Of a stretch of 64,000 nt of DNA, positions 9,217-18,402 are shown piece by piece. The notes below the pieces were generated by a model, which saw only the letters and a list, made by a program, of their open reading frames with translations, did not search any database and had not been told where the DNA came from. The stretch is from CAVWUA01 sp963758025 (lineage in GTDB: Bacteria; Planctomycetota; Planctomycetia; Isosphaerales; Isosphaeraceae), in NCBI GenBank assembly GCA_963758025.1, contig CAVWUA010000007.1:186001-250000 (forward strand), given 5' to 3'. A program made the position numbers and the translations under genes. Each line of letters starts with the position of its first letter. Positions within the stretch are counted from its first letter, which is position 1.

Positions 9217-10362
9217 ATGGTCCGCGACCTGGTTCGTGATGAGGTAGTTCTTTCGGCCAGGACCTGGGTGGTCAAGGTTGGTACGAGCGTACTAGCCTCA
9301 CCTGATGGCGCACTGGACCTGGATCAGGTCGGCCATCTAGCCGAGCAGATCAGCGCGATAGTTGAAACAGGGCGCCGGGTCGCCTTGGTCAGTTCTGGAG
9401 CAGTGGGAGCAGGACTGGGCCAACTCAACCTTCCGAAACGTCCCGATAGTCTGCCGCAACTTCAGGCCGCCGCCGCCGTGGGACAGTCTTTCTTAATCCG
9501 TGCCTATGATGAGGGATTCCGCCGACACGGGCGGCACGCCGCCCAGCTCTTATTGACGCACGAAGATTTTGATAGTCGCCTGCGTTACCTGAATATGCGG
9601 AACACCTTGACGGCCCTCTTCGACTGGAACGCCGTGCCAGTCATCAACGAGAATGACACGATCAGCGTTGATGAGATTAAATTCGGCGACAACGACTGTC
9701 TGGCCGCGATGGTCACCAACCTTCTCCAGGCAGAACTTCTGGTAATCCTGAGCGTGGTCGATGGCCTCTGCCGCACGGACCCTGAAACCGGAGCATTCGG
9801 CGAGATCGTCCAACTGGTGCCTGATTTAGATGACGCCACGCTCGGCCTGGCTGGAGACTCCAAGAGTGCACTCGGAACCGGCGGGATGAGGAGCAAGCTG
9901 CAAGCGGCCGGGCAAGTCACCCGAGCTGGCGGATCGGTCATCATCGCCTCGGGTCGTCGCGATGCCCCTTTGACCCGCATCCTGAACGGCGAGCCCGTTG
10001 GAACGCTGTTCCTGGCCAAAACCGGTCGAACTCAGCGCGCCCGAGGCCGCTGGATTGGTCTGACCGCACGTCCTCGGGGCCATTACGTCGTGGACGCGGG
10101 AGCTCGACAGGCCCTCGAAACCGGCACATCAAGTCTGCTAGCGATTGGAATCATCGAGGTGGTCGGCGAATTCGATCGAGGCGACGTGGTCGGTATTCGC
10201 GATACCTCTGGAGCTGAGTTTGCGCGGGGATTGACCAATTACCCGACGACAGACGCACTCATGATTCGCGGCTTGCGTACCGAACAGGCCCGCAAGGCGC
10301 TAGGTGATTCCGCGCCTTACGACGAAGTCATTCACCGTGACAATCTTGTCCTGACTCGATGA
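9217..10362 (+). CDS. proB: glutamate 5-kinase with PUA domain
   Basis: First enzyme of proline synthesis, phosphorylating glutamate to gamma-glutamyl phosphate in the cytoplasm. The amino acid kinase domain begins VVKVGTSVLASPDG and includes ALVSSGAVGAGLG, PVINENDTISVDEIKFGDND and GTGGMRSKLQAA, all characteristic ProB segments. From about residue 285 (ARGRWIGLTARPRGHYVVDA onward) the sequence becomes the C-terminal PUA domain, common in bacterial ProB. The product of 381 residues is normal length. I chose the ATG at 9217 (MVRDLVRDEVVLSARTW); upstream ATGs at 9148 and 9172 would add residues with no family match. No proA or obg neighbour is present. Confidence 0.93.
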   Translation: MVRDLVRDEVVLSARTWVVKVGTSVLASPDGALDLDQVGHLAEQISAIVETGRRVALVSSGAVGAGLGQLNLPKRPDSLPQLQAAAAVGQSFLIRAYDEGFRRHGRHAAQLLLTHEDFDSRLRYLNMRNTLTALFDWNAVPVINENDTISVDEIKFGDNDCLAAMVTNLLQAELLVILSVVDGLCRTDPETGAFGEIVQLVPDLDDATLGLAGDSKSALGTGGMRSKLQAAGQVTRAGGSVIIASGRRDAPLTRILNGEPVGTLFLAKTGRTQRARGRWIGLTARPRGHYVVDAGARQALETGTSSLLAIGIIEVVGEFDRGDVVGIRDTSGAEFARGLTNYPTTDALMIRGLRTEQARKALGDSAPYDEVIHRDNLVLTR

Positions 10363-10389
10363 GAGGGTATTGTCCGCCTTGGGACAGCC

Positions 10390-11685
10390 TCAGGGCAATG
10401 GGACGCCCTCGAATGCAAACGGGATCTCCATCTCCGCGCGAGTCAGGCCGTGAAAGCGCAAGCGGTCCGGAACAGTCTCGGTGTCGGGCAGCGCGATGAC
10501 CAAATTCAGGGAAACCTCGAGACCTTGCAGGTCGATGGGACGGGTGTATGCCGGGATTGGTTGATCACGAGCATCGACAACCTCAAACTGCGCGTCCAGC
10601 AAGGCCGGCGTCAACGGAATCGGTTGTCCATTGATCGACCGCAATCCGAGTCGAAGGGTGATAAGCGGACCATGGTCCAGAAAGTTGGGGCCTGAGTGAT
10701 TCGTTAGTATCAAGTCACTACCTAAAAACGACTTACCGGCGGAGCCTTTCAGAGAAATTTCCAGAGGCTTGGGCTTTCGGGACGCCACGATCACAGGCAC
10801 GACCCCTCGTAATCGTCGAAGGGTCGCCCCTCGACGCTGGGGATAGCGTAGTCCGGCATGGAGTAACAAGGATGCGCCGCCGTTGAACTCGACAATCGTA
10901 ACCGAGCCGCTGACCGTTGCGCCTCGCGCGTCGCGGATCAGAAGCGACTGACCCTGATCGTCGATCGCCTCATTGAGGGATGGGCTTCCGGCTTGACCGA
11001 AAATCAGCCTGGGCTCTCCCTCCAGTCGGAGATGGACCTCGAATTGCTCGGTGAACCCGCCGGTTGGATCCCCCGGCGGTGGCCCCAGTTCCAGATCCCG
11101 TTGCAGGTGAAACCCGACAATTCGGAGCCGGAATGGTCCGTGGCTGGATATCGGAGTCATACGCGAACCGGCTTCAGTGAGAAACACCCCAAAACCGATC
11201 GGATGACCTCCCGGAGAAGGAACGGCCATCATCTCGCTGCTCTGCCGGGCTGTCCGGCCAAGCCGGTCGATTGCTTCCCAGAAGGAGACGGGTTCCTCAG
11301 CAACGATCGTGATACGACGTCCCTCACGAAGATCCGCCGTGTTCGGGTCGAGTCGAATTGGAATACCCGACCGATCCGTCAATGCCTCCACGACATCTTC
11401 AAGAAGCTGCTCCCGGAAGTTCAACCGAACCATGGTCGGGCTGAGCATCAAGTTCTTTTCAATCCGCTCGACCAAGGCGAATGCGCGATTCCGCACTTCC
11501 GGATCATTTGTCCTTTGAGCTTTTCGTAAGACGGGCAGGGCTGCTTGGCCAAGGGCCTCCAAGGACCGCATGGCCTCTTGACGCTCCGAGAAGCGCGGAG
11601 AACCGAGTCTGTTTAAGAGTTCCGAAGGATCAGGCCCGGCCCAAAAAACGAGCGAAAGCAGAACTGCCAGGCGAGTGGAATACAT
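10390..11685 (-). CDS. secreted HEAT-type protein of unknown function, paralogue A
   Basis: About 431 residues. An N-terminal signal-like segment (MYSTRLAVLLSLVFWAG) is followed by HEAT/armadillo-like helices (ELLNRLGSPRFSERQEAMRS, then LPVLRKAQRTNDPEVRNRAF). Residues from about 90 (LNFREQLLEDVVEALTDRSG) resemble the short STN/secretin-type segment in which a beta-strand and helix precede the body. The rest is beta-rich with no known catalytic motif, ending FAFEGVPLP. It is clearly related along its length to the next gene upstream (LIERIE/LVERIE, FWEAIDRL/FWKAIDRL, SVPVIV/VVPVIV, ending VPLP), so the two are tandem duplicates, probably one operon with 60 bases between them. Function unknown; probably a periplasmic or surface protein. 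Confidence 0.7.
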   Translation of the reverse strand: MYSTRLAVLLSLVFWAGPDPSELLNRLGSPRFSERQEAMRSLEALGQAALPVLRKAQRTNDPEVRNRAFALVERIEKNLMLSPTMVRLNFREQLLEDVVEALTDRSGIPIRLDPNTADLREGRRITIVAEEPVSFWEAIDRLGRTARQSSEMMAVPSPGGHPIGFGVFLTEAGSRMTPISSHGPFRLRIVGFHLQRDLELGPPPGDPTGGFTEQFEVHLRLEGEPRLIFGQAGSPSLNEAIDDQGQSLLIRDARGATVSGSVTIVEFNGGASLLLHAGLRYPQRRGATLRRLRGVVPVIVASRKPKPLEISLKGSAGKSFLGSDLILTNHSGPNFLDHGPLITLRLGLRSINGQPIPLTPALLDAQFEVVDARDQPIPAYTRPIDLQGLEVSLNLVIALPDTETVPDRLRFHGLTRAEMEIPFAFEGVPLP

Positions 11686-11745
11686 CACCTCGCTTCCTCA
11701 ATCTGGAGCCAGGCACGGGTAACGATGCCTCTTCGATTGAGTTCG

Positions 11746-13140
11746 TCACGGCAACGGCACGTCTGAAAATTCGAAACGCACCTCAGTCTGTGCCCGGGAC
11801 ATATCGTAGAACTTGAGTTGAACGGGTGGCCCAAGCCCCTCGGCTGGCATGAGTCGCAAGGTCATCCGAGTTTCTTGGTCGTCACCCTGAGTCGAAGCCG
11901 GGAACCACTGGTGGTAGATCCTTCCCTGAGCATCGACGATTTCAATCTGGTTCTGGGCGACGTTTGGCGTGCGGAATGCCATCAGTCTAGGATTCAGACC
12001 ATTTCCCAAAGCGGACGGATCATTACCGGGTTCATTGGAGCGGATGGTCAGGTCGATCGTGGTGCTGGGTAAATTCGGGTCGGCCTGGACCGAATGCACC
12101 TGCACACTGACTTCACCATTCTTGAACGTCTTGCCCTCGAACTCGTTCAACGGAACGACCATCGCGTCCTCCTTACGAGAGGAAACGATAACCGGAACAG
12201 ACCCCCGAAGCCGCTTCAGCACTTTGCCAGCATCCTCGGGATAGCTCAGATGGGACTGCATCTGGATCATGACGCTGCTGGGATTAAAGCCGAAATAACC
12301 GGCATTGCGACTGATCCCTCCCGGTTCGTCGGGCATGAGCAACGAATTACCGCGCTCGTCAATTGCCTCGGTCAGAGTTAATGGCCCGGTCTGACTTAAG
12401 CTCATGCGGGGTTCGGCCACCACTTGCAGAACCAGGTAGAACTGTTCGTCAAGCCGTGGGTCATGTCGATCGGCCTCGGCCTGAGGTTGAATAGCCGCTC
12501 CGCCAGCACCACCGATGTGAAAGACTTGGCCCACCGCTCCCCGAGAGCCGAAATGCATGGTGCGATTATGATGAATTTCCCATAACGTCACACGGAACGG
12601 GCCGCTATCGTAAATCATGTCCTGATCGGTTGGAGTTCCACTGGCAAATAGTTGCACCACGGCTCCACGACCGTCTGGCCCCATCTGCATCGTGACGTTC
12701 GACCGTAATTGAGCAGTCGCACAGAGGCGATCGATTGCCTTCCAGAATGGCACTGGCTCAGTAGCCTCCAGGGAAATTCGCCTGGTGGACATTGCATCAG
12801 CCACCAGAGATACATCCATGCCACTCCGCTTGGCGATCATCGAAACAACCTCGGAGATGGGTTGCTGCCGAAAATCCAGAGCCACCAGAGTCGGACGAAT
12901 CATCAGTTCATTTTCGATCCGCTCGATCAAAATAGTCGCTCGTGATCGTACCTCTGGGTCCTCGGAATCACGCGCCTCGCGCAGAGCGGATAAGGCATCC
13001 CGCCCAAGAGCTTCCAGGGCTTTCGACGCCTGTTCGCGCTCGGTGTAACGTGCCGAACCCAAACGATCGACCAAGGCCGAGGGATCTTGGTCCGCCGGAA
13101 GACCGAGCAAACTTACCAGAATCAGTGTAACAACGGTCAT
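11746..13140 (-). CDS. secreted HEAT-type protein of unknown function, paralogue B
   Basis: About 464 residues, first of the tandem pair in transcription order. It has a signal peptide (MTVVTLILVSLLGLPADQ), HEAT-like helices (ALVDRLGSARYTEREQASKA, LREARDSEDPEVRSRATILI), then LDFRQQPISEVVSMIAKRSG, which looks like the two-helix/strand segment found in paralogue A. The middle contains a glycine/alanine-rich insertion (FHIGGAGGAAIQPQAEADRH) absent from A. It ends FEFSDVPLP, almost the same as A. GGGGAG lies about nine bases before the ATG at 13140, so I prefer this start to 13284, which would add 48 residues without a signal. No enzyme motif is visible. Confidence 0.72.
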   Translation of the reverse strand: MTVVTLILVSLLGLPADQDPSALVDRLGSARYTEREQASKALEALGRDALSALREARDSEDPEVRSRATILIERIENELMIRPTLVALDFRQQPISEVVSMIAKRSGMDVSLVADAMSTRRISLEATEPVPFWKAIDRLCATAQLRSNVTMQMGPDGRGAVVQLFASGTPTDQDMIYDSGPFRVTLWEIHHNRTMHFGSRGAVGQVFHIGGAGGAAIQPQAEADRHDPRLDEQFYLVLQVVAEPRMSLSQTGPLTLTEAIDERGNSLLMPDEPGGISRNAGYFGFNPSSVMIQMQSHLSYPEDAGKVLKRLRGSVPVIVSSRKEDAMVVPLNEFEGKTFKNGEVSVQVHSVQADPNLPSTTIDLTIRSNEPGNDPSALGNGLNPRLMAFRTPNVAQNQIEIVDAQGRIYHQWFPASTQGDDQETRMTLRLMPAEGLGPPVQLKFYDMSRAQTEVRFEFSDVPLP

Positions 13141-13396
13141 TACGGGAACTCCCCGATCTCGCCCTATGAACGGTCGTCGCTCCGACAAGGTGGCCGGCAT
13201 TCGTCGGCCAGGACACCCATCATCATAACCCATTTCAGGCCGTAAGCTACAAGGGACGACAGATGGATTTCCATCGAGAGACAATCACACACCTGCTTCA
13301 TCTCCCCGACACAATCCGCTACCATCAATAATTCGTAGCCCCTCTGACCACAGTGCAAACCGCGGACCAGCATGTCCCTAGCCGGAGCAGAGTGTC
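13141..13396. other. divergent intergenic region
   Basis: About 256 bases between divergently transcribed genes, expected to hold both promoters. I see no strong hairpin and no convincing -35/-10 pair. Confidence 0.4.
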
Positions 13397-14173
13397 TTGA
13401 AGGAACGACCCGCCGTTGCCAGCCTTGATGACCAGATCGAGTTGTCCCGCCTCAAGGAAACCGTCTGGCAATGGGAGCCGCAACTGGAAATTGATGCTGT
13501 CCGGGACGAAGGTTTCCTTTACGAACCCGATGGTACTCTCTATGCGTTCTGCCTGAGTTCTGAAGCCGTCCTGTCATCGGACCGTCGACGCGAGAAAATT
13601 CATCTGGGTGATGTCGTTGTTCTACCGCAATCTCTCGGCTTTGAGGTGGAACCCGCCGCGGATTTCATGCTTGTGCGATACTTCGGCCCACCTCCCTACC
13701 ATTTCCGGGAACGATTCATCCAAGTCTGGGGGTTCGATTACCTTCCCGTGCCACTCCGCTTCGACCCCACTGGTGACACCACGATCCTGGGAGGAAAGGA
13801 CGAGCGTCATCGCATTTCCTACGAGATCATCGACTTGGACACCTCCCGATATATTCTTCCCAGCCGCCCACTCGACCTTTCGCTGTTACTCATCCTGGAT
13901 CGAGAACCAAGGCTCTCAATCTCAACCCGAGAAGACGAAGAGGGCTCTCCTGTCGCCACACGGACGGTTACGGTCCTCGAACCCGGAGCGTGCGCCCGAT
14001 TGACCGGACGGGGACGGATCGGACACGTAATCTTGCCTCCCGAGGAATTCTTCCTCAACCGCCGACTGGGGCAATTCGGCACAACCCAGTCCGGAATATC
14101 AGCCGAAGCGAAACTTCTGAAAACAAGTTTCTCGGCTGCAGAGAATGACGAAGTATCTGATGGCGAACCATGA
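13397..14173 (+). CDS. cupin-like protein of unknown function
   Basis: A 258-residue protein without signal peptide or membrane segment. Its middle reads like a cupin barrel: LYAFCLSSEAVLSSDRRREK, IHLGDVVVLPQSLGFEVEPA (the G-D-x-x-x-x-P strand turn typical of cupins) and, in the second half, LEPGACARLTGRGRIGHVIL. The two halves may be two cupin modules, as in bicupins. Metal-ligand histidines are not obvious, so an enzymatic role is uncertain. The first codon is TTG at 13397; there is no ATG near the start, and the next in-frame methionine lies well inside the barrel. It stands alone between the HEAT pair and the secreted protein gene. Confidence 0.6.
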   Translation: MKERPAVASLDDQIELSRLKETVWQWEPQLEIDAVRDEGFLYEPDGTLYAFCLSSEAVLSSDRRREKIHLGDVVVLPQSLGFEVEPAADFMLVRYFGPPPYHFRERFIQVWGFDYLPVPLRFDPTGDTTILGGKDERHRISYEIIDLDTSRYILPSRPLDLSLLLILDREPRLSISTREDEEGSPVATRTVTVLEPGACARLTGRGRIGHVILPPEEFFLNRRLGQFGTTQSGISAEAKLLKTSFSAAENDEVSDGEP

Positions 14174-14294
14174 CCCGCGCGGTAGAATTGAGTATTGTGG
14201 ACGTTGGGAAATTACTTACTTCTGGCGCGGGATTTGCTTTTGTTTAGCCAATCTGCACGGAACGTCTCCTGGAGCACGGAAGGGAGTGAGTACC

Positions 14295-15081
14295 ATGCCT
14301 GAACGATGCTCTCACCGAAAAACTCGACCATCAAAACCGTGCATTCTCCAGGGGTTGATTCTGATCGCGCTTCTAGCGACCCCTGTTGCGGCTCAGATGC
14401 ACGTTTCCATCAACGTCGATCCCTACGACCCCTGGAACGCCATGTACCGGCCATATATTTATCCGGGGGCCACTGCGAATGAGTACGGTTTCAACCGCCT
14501 GCGTTACCGAGGCGGATATGGGAGGCCCGAATCAGTTCCAGAGTTACCTGGATTCGCTTGATGGCACCTTGTACGGGGGTACATTCGATACCTTGCCAGG
14601 TCGTCCAGGGGGTCGTTTTACGCCATATTACCGTTCTTATCGTTCCATGGACGATGGCTTTGCCCAAACTTATCAGCCCAATCCAGGGGATGATTTCTAC
14701 ACCAGGCAGCAAGAGCGCCAGCAATTGTATTTCCAGGCCATCCAGGAGGTAGACCCGAAGCGACGAGCGGTCCTGCTCAAAAAACTCAAGCAGGAGACGA
14801 TTGAAGCCACACGAAATGCTTCCACCGTTCAGAGCTATCGTCAGCCTGTTCCGCAGTCCGATCAGGAACTCGCGACTTCGCGACAACCCGTCAACAGCTC
14901 CCGTTCCGAGGGTTCCGCCCTGAGCGAACCGAATCGACTGCGTAGTAGTCCGAGACCACTTGGGCCGGATCCCTACGGACTTTTCCGTGAGAATTCTCGT
15001 ACGGAACCGGATCTGACCCCTGAGGAGCTAAATCGAGAGAGCATCCTGGTGCCACGATCGTCCAACCCGGCGCCTCGTTGA
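14295..15081 (+). CDS. small secreted protein of unknown function, frame broken near 14523
   Basis: Signal peptide-bearing protein (MPERCSHRKTRPSKPCILQ, then LILIALLATPVAAQ, cleavage likely after AAQ). The mature part is tyrosine-, proline- and glycine-rich (VSINVDPYDPWNAMYRPYIY), then a more charged helix (RQQERQQLYFQAIQEVDPKR) and a serine/proline-rich tail. The frame changes around GGATATGGGAGGC near 14523: removing one G from GGG joins RGGYG to GPNQFQSYLDSLDG. An extra base in the assembly is therefore likely. GGGAG lies nine bases before the ATG at 14295, which fixes the start; an upstream frame start at 14145 has no signal. No family recognised; it is followed by a terminator and the nuo operon. 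Confidence 0.62.
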
Positions 15082-15121
15082 CAGAGATCAATTCGTTTCT
15101 ACGATGGGATGAAAGGAACTT

Positions 15122-15155
15122 GGGACCGGTGAAACATCCGTAATTTTCCGGTCCC
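15122..15155 (+). terminator. hairpin before the nuo operon
   Basis: GGGACCGG at 15122-15129 and CCGGTCCC at 15148-15155 form an 8-bp perfect stem with an 18-base loop containing TTTT, about 40 bases after the secreted protein stop. Short, and lacks a long T-run. Confidence 0.45.
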
Positions 15156-15307
15156 CCCTTGTCTTTGCTGTCTAATTCCGGATATTCTGTCGCCACGCGA
15201 ACATGGTTTTCCCGGCTCCCCGAGCTGGGATTTTTTTCGCCGGACTTTGTGAACTGTTTCACAAAGATGACCGGAAGCCCCTGAGAAGGACCCCGGTGAC
15301 CGACGTC

Positions 15308-15793
15308 ATGGGCACGGAATTCACGCCAATCTTCCTGTTTATCCTGGTGGCGATTCTGATCGCTGCAGGGATGCTTGCCTCCAGCGCCGTGCTGGGGCCT
15401 CGCAAGCGGACATCGGTCAAGCAGATGCCGTACGAGTCCGGCATGGACCCGATCGGAGATGCGCGGCAGCGCTTCGACGTCCGGTATTACCTGGTGGCGA
15501 TTGCCTTCCTGCTGTTCGACGTCGAGCTTTTATTCCTGTATCCCTGGGCGGTCGCCCAGTGGAGCGCGGACGTGCCAGCACACGTGCTGGTGGTCGATCA
15601 CGACGTCCACACCGAAGCGCCTGGGGCCGAGGTCCCGGACACGGCGCCGCACGTCCCTGACAACGAGGTGGCAGGGGTGGGGATTCCCCGGCAATTCCGC
15701 AATCTGGTTTTCGGTGAGATCCTCGTCTTCATCGCCGTCCTGACGGCGGCGTTTGCCTATGCATGGCGGAAAGGGGTGTTCGAATGGCGTTAG
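15308..15793 (+). CDS. nuoA: NADH-quinone oxidoreductase subunit A
   Basis: Membrane subunit of complex I, here 161 residues. It has three hydrophobic helices: residues ~6-30, ~60-85 (FDVRYYLVAIAFLLFDVELL) and ~130-155. The conserved loop MPYESGMDPIGDARQRFDVR matches YECGxxPxG of NuoA, but with serine in place of the usual cysteine. A ~40-residue acidic, histidine-containing stretch (HVLVVDHDVHTEAPGAEVPD and following) between the second and third helices is longer than in typical ~120-residue NuoA. I chose the ATG at 15308 (MGTEFTPIFLF); the frame is open further upstream, but those residues are not NuoA-like. It is the first gene of a full nuo operon, and its stop overlaps the nuoB start. 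Confidence 0.95.
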   Translation: MGTEFTPIFLFILVAILIAAGMLASSAVLGPRKRTSVKQMPYESGMDPIGDARQRFDVRYYLVAIAFLLFDVELLFLYPWAVAQWSADVPAHVLVVDHDVHTEAPGAEVPDTAPHVPDNEVAGVGIPRQFRNLVFGEILVFIAVLTAAFAYAWRKGVFEWR

Positions 15794-16497
15794 AGCCGTC
15801 CCAGGGTCCGACCGGGGCCGCCGCGCCCAGCCCGATCCTGACCAATGCAACGACGCCTCCGCAAACCATCGGAGGCATCGAGGTCCCGGAAAACACGATC
15901 GTCTCGAACGTGGATTCGGTCGTGAACTGGTGCCGCAAATACAGCCTCTGGCCCATGCCTTTCGCCACCGCGTGCTGCGGAATCGAGCTGATGGCCGTCG
16001 GTGCCAGCCGGTTCGACATCTCCCGCTTCGGGGCGGAGGTCATGCGGTTCAGCCCACGGCAGTGCGATCTGATGATCGTCGCCGGCCGGGTGGCCATGAA
16101 GATGATGCCGGTCCTTCAGCGGATCTGGCTCCAGATGCCCGAGCCGAAGTGGTGCATCAGCATGGGCGCCTGTGCTTGCACCGGTGGTGTCTTCGATACC
16201 TACGCGGTCGTGCAAGGCGTGGACCGGTTTATTCCGGTCGATTGTTACATTCCCGGTTGCCCGCCAAGGCCCGAGCAGATCTTGCGTTCCTTGATGGATA
16301 TGCAGGCCAAGATCCAGAAGGGCGGCTCGCTTGCCGGCACCGGCCTGCCGGAACTGGCCGAACGTGAAAAGATGCTGGCTGAGAAACGCAAGCTGCCCGC
16401 CGGCTTGGCTCTCGCTGGCGAGCGTGGCGATGAGGACCGCTTCGGTTACCGCCTGCCCGGAGGGGCCGCCGAACTCGGCGCCGACGAGACGAAGTAA
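15784..16497 (+). CDS. nuoB: NADH-quinone oxidoreductase subunit B
   Basis: Peripheral-arm subunit carrying iron-sulfur cluster N2, the last carrier before quinone. The four ligand cysteines are visible: two adjacent in FATACCGIELMAVGASRFD, one in MGACACTGGVFDTY and one in CYIPGCPPRPEQ. The product has 237 residues, longer than the ~160-180 of many bacteria because of an N-terminal proline/alanine head and a charged C-terminal tail after about residue 185. The ATG at 15784 lies inside the end of nuoA and is preceded by AAAGGGG about nine bases upstream, a good sign of translational coupling. Its stop overlaps the nuoC start by one base (TAATG). Confidence 0.96.
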   Translation: MALEPSQGPTGAAAPSPILTNATTPPQTIGGIEVPENTIVSNVDSVVNWCRKYSLWPMPFATACCGIELMAVGASRFDISRFGAEVMRFSPRQCDLMIVAGRVAMKMMPVLQRIWLQMPEPKWCISMGACACTGGVFDTYAVVQGVDRFIPVDCYIPGCPPRPEQILRSLMDMQAKIQKGGSLAGTGLPELAEREKMLAEKRKLPAGLALAGERGDEDRFGYRLPGGAAELGADETK

Positions 16498-17051
16498 TGA
16501 GCACCGACGCCCCATCGAATTCGCCTCAAGACCTGGCCACGCTCCACGCAAAGGCCCTGGAGACGCTCACGCGCGTACTGGGCGAGGGAGGGTATGAAAC
16601 CTCCTCGTTCCGCGACAACTTCCGGGTCTCGATCAAGCCCGACCGGTTGATCGACGCCCTGAAGGCCCTCCGCGACGAGTGCGGGTTCCAGATGCTCGCC
16701 GAGCTGGGCGGAACCGACTACCTGGGTTATCCCGGGCGCGACGAGGACCAGCCCCGGTTCGAGGTCCATTACGTCCTGCTGAACCTCGACACGAGCGAGC
16801 GGATCGTCTTGAAAGCGGGCGTGGACCTGCCGGACCCGACCTTGCCGAGCGTGGTCCCCCTTTGGCTCGGGGCCGACTGGATGGAGCGCGAAGTTTTCGA
16901 CATGTACGGCATCCGGTTTGAAGGCCATCCCGACCTGCGCCGGATCTTGATGCCAGAACAGTTCATCGCTTACCCTTTGCGCAAGGATTACCCGTTGCGA
17001 GGGCGAGGCGAACGGCATAACTTCCCGAGGCTCACACGCGGCGAATCGTGA
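16497..17051 (+). CDS. nuoC: NADH-quinone oxidoreductase subunit C
   Basis: Peripheral-arm subunit of complex I, 184 residues, similar to the 30-kDa mitochondrial subunit. Family marks are FEVHYVLLNLDTSERIVLKA, PLWLGADWMEREVFDMYGIR and the C-terminal LMPEQFIAYPLRKDYPLRGR. NuoC and NuoD are separate here, not fused as in E. coli. The ATG overlaps the nuoB stop, and nuoD starts 33 bases further on with its own ribosome site. Confidence 0.96.
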   Translation: MSTDAPSNSPQDLATLHAKALETLTRVLGEGGYETSSFRDNFRVSIKPDRLIDALKALRDECGFQMLAELGGTDYLGYPGRDEDQPRFEVHYVLLNLDTSERIVLKAGVDLPDPTLPSVVPLWLGADWMEREVFDMYGIRFEGHPDLRRILMPEQFIAYPLRKDYPLRGRGERHNFPRLTRGES

Positions 17052-17084
17052 CCGTCGTGAATTAGGGTGAAAAGGTAGAAACTC

Positions 17085-18305
17085 ATGCCCGTCAACCTGG
17101 TTGACGAACCCGAGCTGGCCGCCCAGCCGCGGGACTATCACTGGACCCTCAACTTCGGTCCGCAACACCCGGCCACGCATACGACCCTGCGCCTGGTGCT
17201 GGAACTGGCCGGCGAGCGGATCGTCAAGGCGACCCCTGACATCGGCTACTTGCATTCCGGGTTCGAGAAGCTCGGCGAGCATCTGACCTTCAATCAGTAC
17301 GTCACGATTGCCGACCGCAAGAACTACATCAGCCCTCCCCTGAACGAGGTGGCGTGGCACCACGCGGTCGAGAAATTGCTCGATATCGAGCTGACTCCCC
17401 GCTGTCAGTACATCCGGGTGATCATCGGCGAGCTGGCTCGGCTCAGCGACCACTTGCTCTGCACGGGGGCCGCGGCGCTCGACCTGGGGGCCTTCACCGC
17501 GTTCCTCTACGCCTTCAACCTTCGCGAGTTGATCTACGACGTCTACGAGCAGATGTCGGGCTATCGGTTCCACCCCGGTTACACGCGCGTCGGAGGCGTC
17601 CTGTACGACTTCGATCAAAAGGTCATCGACCGGATCAACCGCGTGCTGGAGGAGGTACCGAAGGTTCTCCGGGACATGGAGAAGCTGCTGTTCCGCAACC
17701 GGATCTTCCTCGACCGGATGCGGGGCGTCGGTGTTTTGAGCAAGGAAAAGGCGATCAGCCTCTCGTGCACGGGGCCGATCGCGCGGGCCAGCGGCGTGAC
17801 ATACGACCTCCGCAAGGACGAACCCTATCTGGCGTATCCCGACTTTGAATTCAGCGTACCCTACGCGACCGAAGGTGACTGCTACGCCCGGTTCCAGGTC
17901 CGCATGGAGGAGATGGTTCAGAGCCACAAGATCCTCTCGCAGGCCCTCAGGAACCTGCCAGGGGGACCGGCAAACGTGCCGATCGCCGAGAAGTTCCCCT
18001 TGCCCGATAAGGGGACGGCCTACAACAGCATGGAAGGGCTGATCCAGCATTTCGAGCTGATCATGCCCAACCGTGGGATGGAGAGCCCCAAGAACGAAGT
18101 GTACGCGGCGATCGAGAGCCCCAACGGCGAGCTGGGTTACTACCTGGTCGCCGACGGCAGCCAGACGGGTTGGCGGACCCGCACCCGCCCGCCGTCATTT
18201 ATCCACTTCGCCGTCTTCCCGCATATCATCAAGGATCACCTTGTGGCCGACATCGTCGCCGTGCTGGGAAGTCTGAACATCATCGCCGCCGAACTGGACC
18301 GCTAA
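17085..18305 (+). CDS. nuoD: NADH-quinone oxidoreductase subunit D
   Basis: The 49-kDa-type subunit forming the quinone pocket with NuoB. The 406-residue product contains LNFGPQHPATHTTLRLVLEL with the quinone-site histidine, DIGYLHSGFEKLGEHLTFNQ, GYTRVGGVLYDF and the C-terminal PPSFIHFAVFPHIIKDHLVA; the order and spacing are normal. It shares ancestry with NiFe hydrogenase large subunits but lacks nickel-binding cysteines. GGTAGAA lies a few bases before the ATG. It is followed by nuoE after a gap of about 100 bases. Confidence 0.97.
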   Translation: MPVNLVDEPELAAQPRDYHWTLNFGPQHPATHTTLRLVLELAGERIVKATPDIGYLHSGFEKLGEHLTFNQYVTIADRKNYISPPLNEVAWHHAVEKLLDIELTPRCQYIRVIIGELARLSDHLLCTGAAALDLGAFTAFLYAFNLRELIYDVYEQMSGYRFHPGYTRVGGVLYDFDQKVIDRINRVLEEVPKVLRDMEKLLFRNRIFLDRMRGVGVLSKEKAISLSCTGPIARASGVTYDLRKDEPYLAYPDFEFSVPYATEGDCYARFQVRMEEMVQSHKILSQALRNLPGGPANVPIAEKFPLPDKGTAYNSMEGLIQHFELIMPNRGMESPKNEVYAAIESPNGELGYYLVADGSQTGWRTRTRPPSFIHFAVFPHIIKDHLVADIVAVLGSLNIIAAELDR

Positions 18306-18402
18306 AAAAGGTTCGAATCAACGCAACACAAAGATCATGACCTGGAACATGGGTCTCCCCTGGGTCCTTTCCTTGGTGTCTATCCTCTCAGGATTGAAAC
18401 TG

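Noticed and set aside
18309..18330. GGTTCGAATC after nuoD as a possible tRNA T-arm
   Set aside because: No cloverleaf can be built around it and it lies in the nuoD-nuoE gap.
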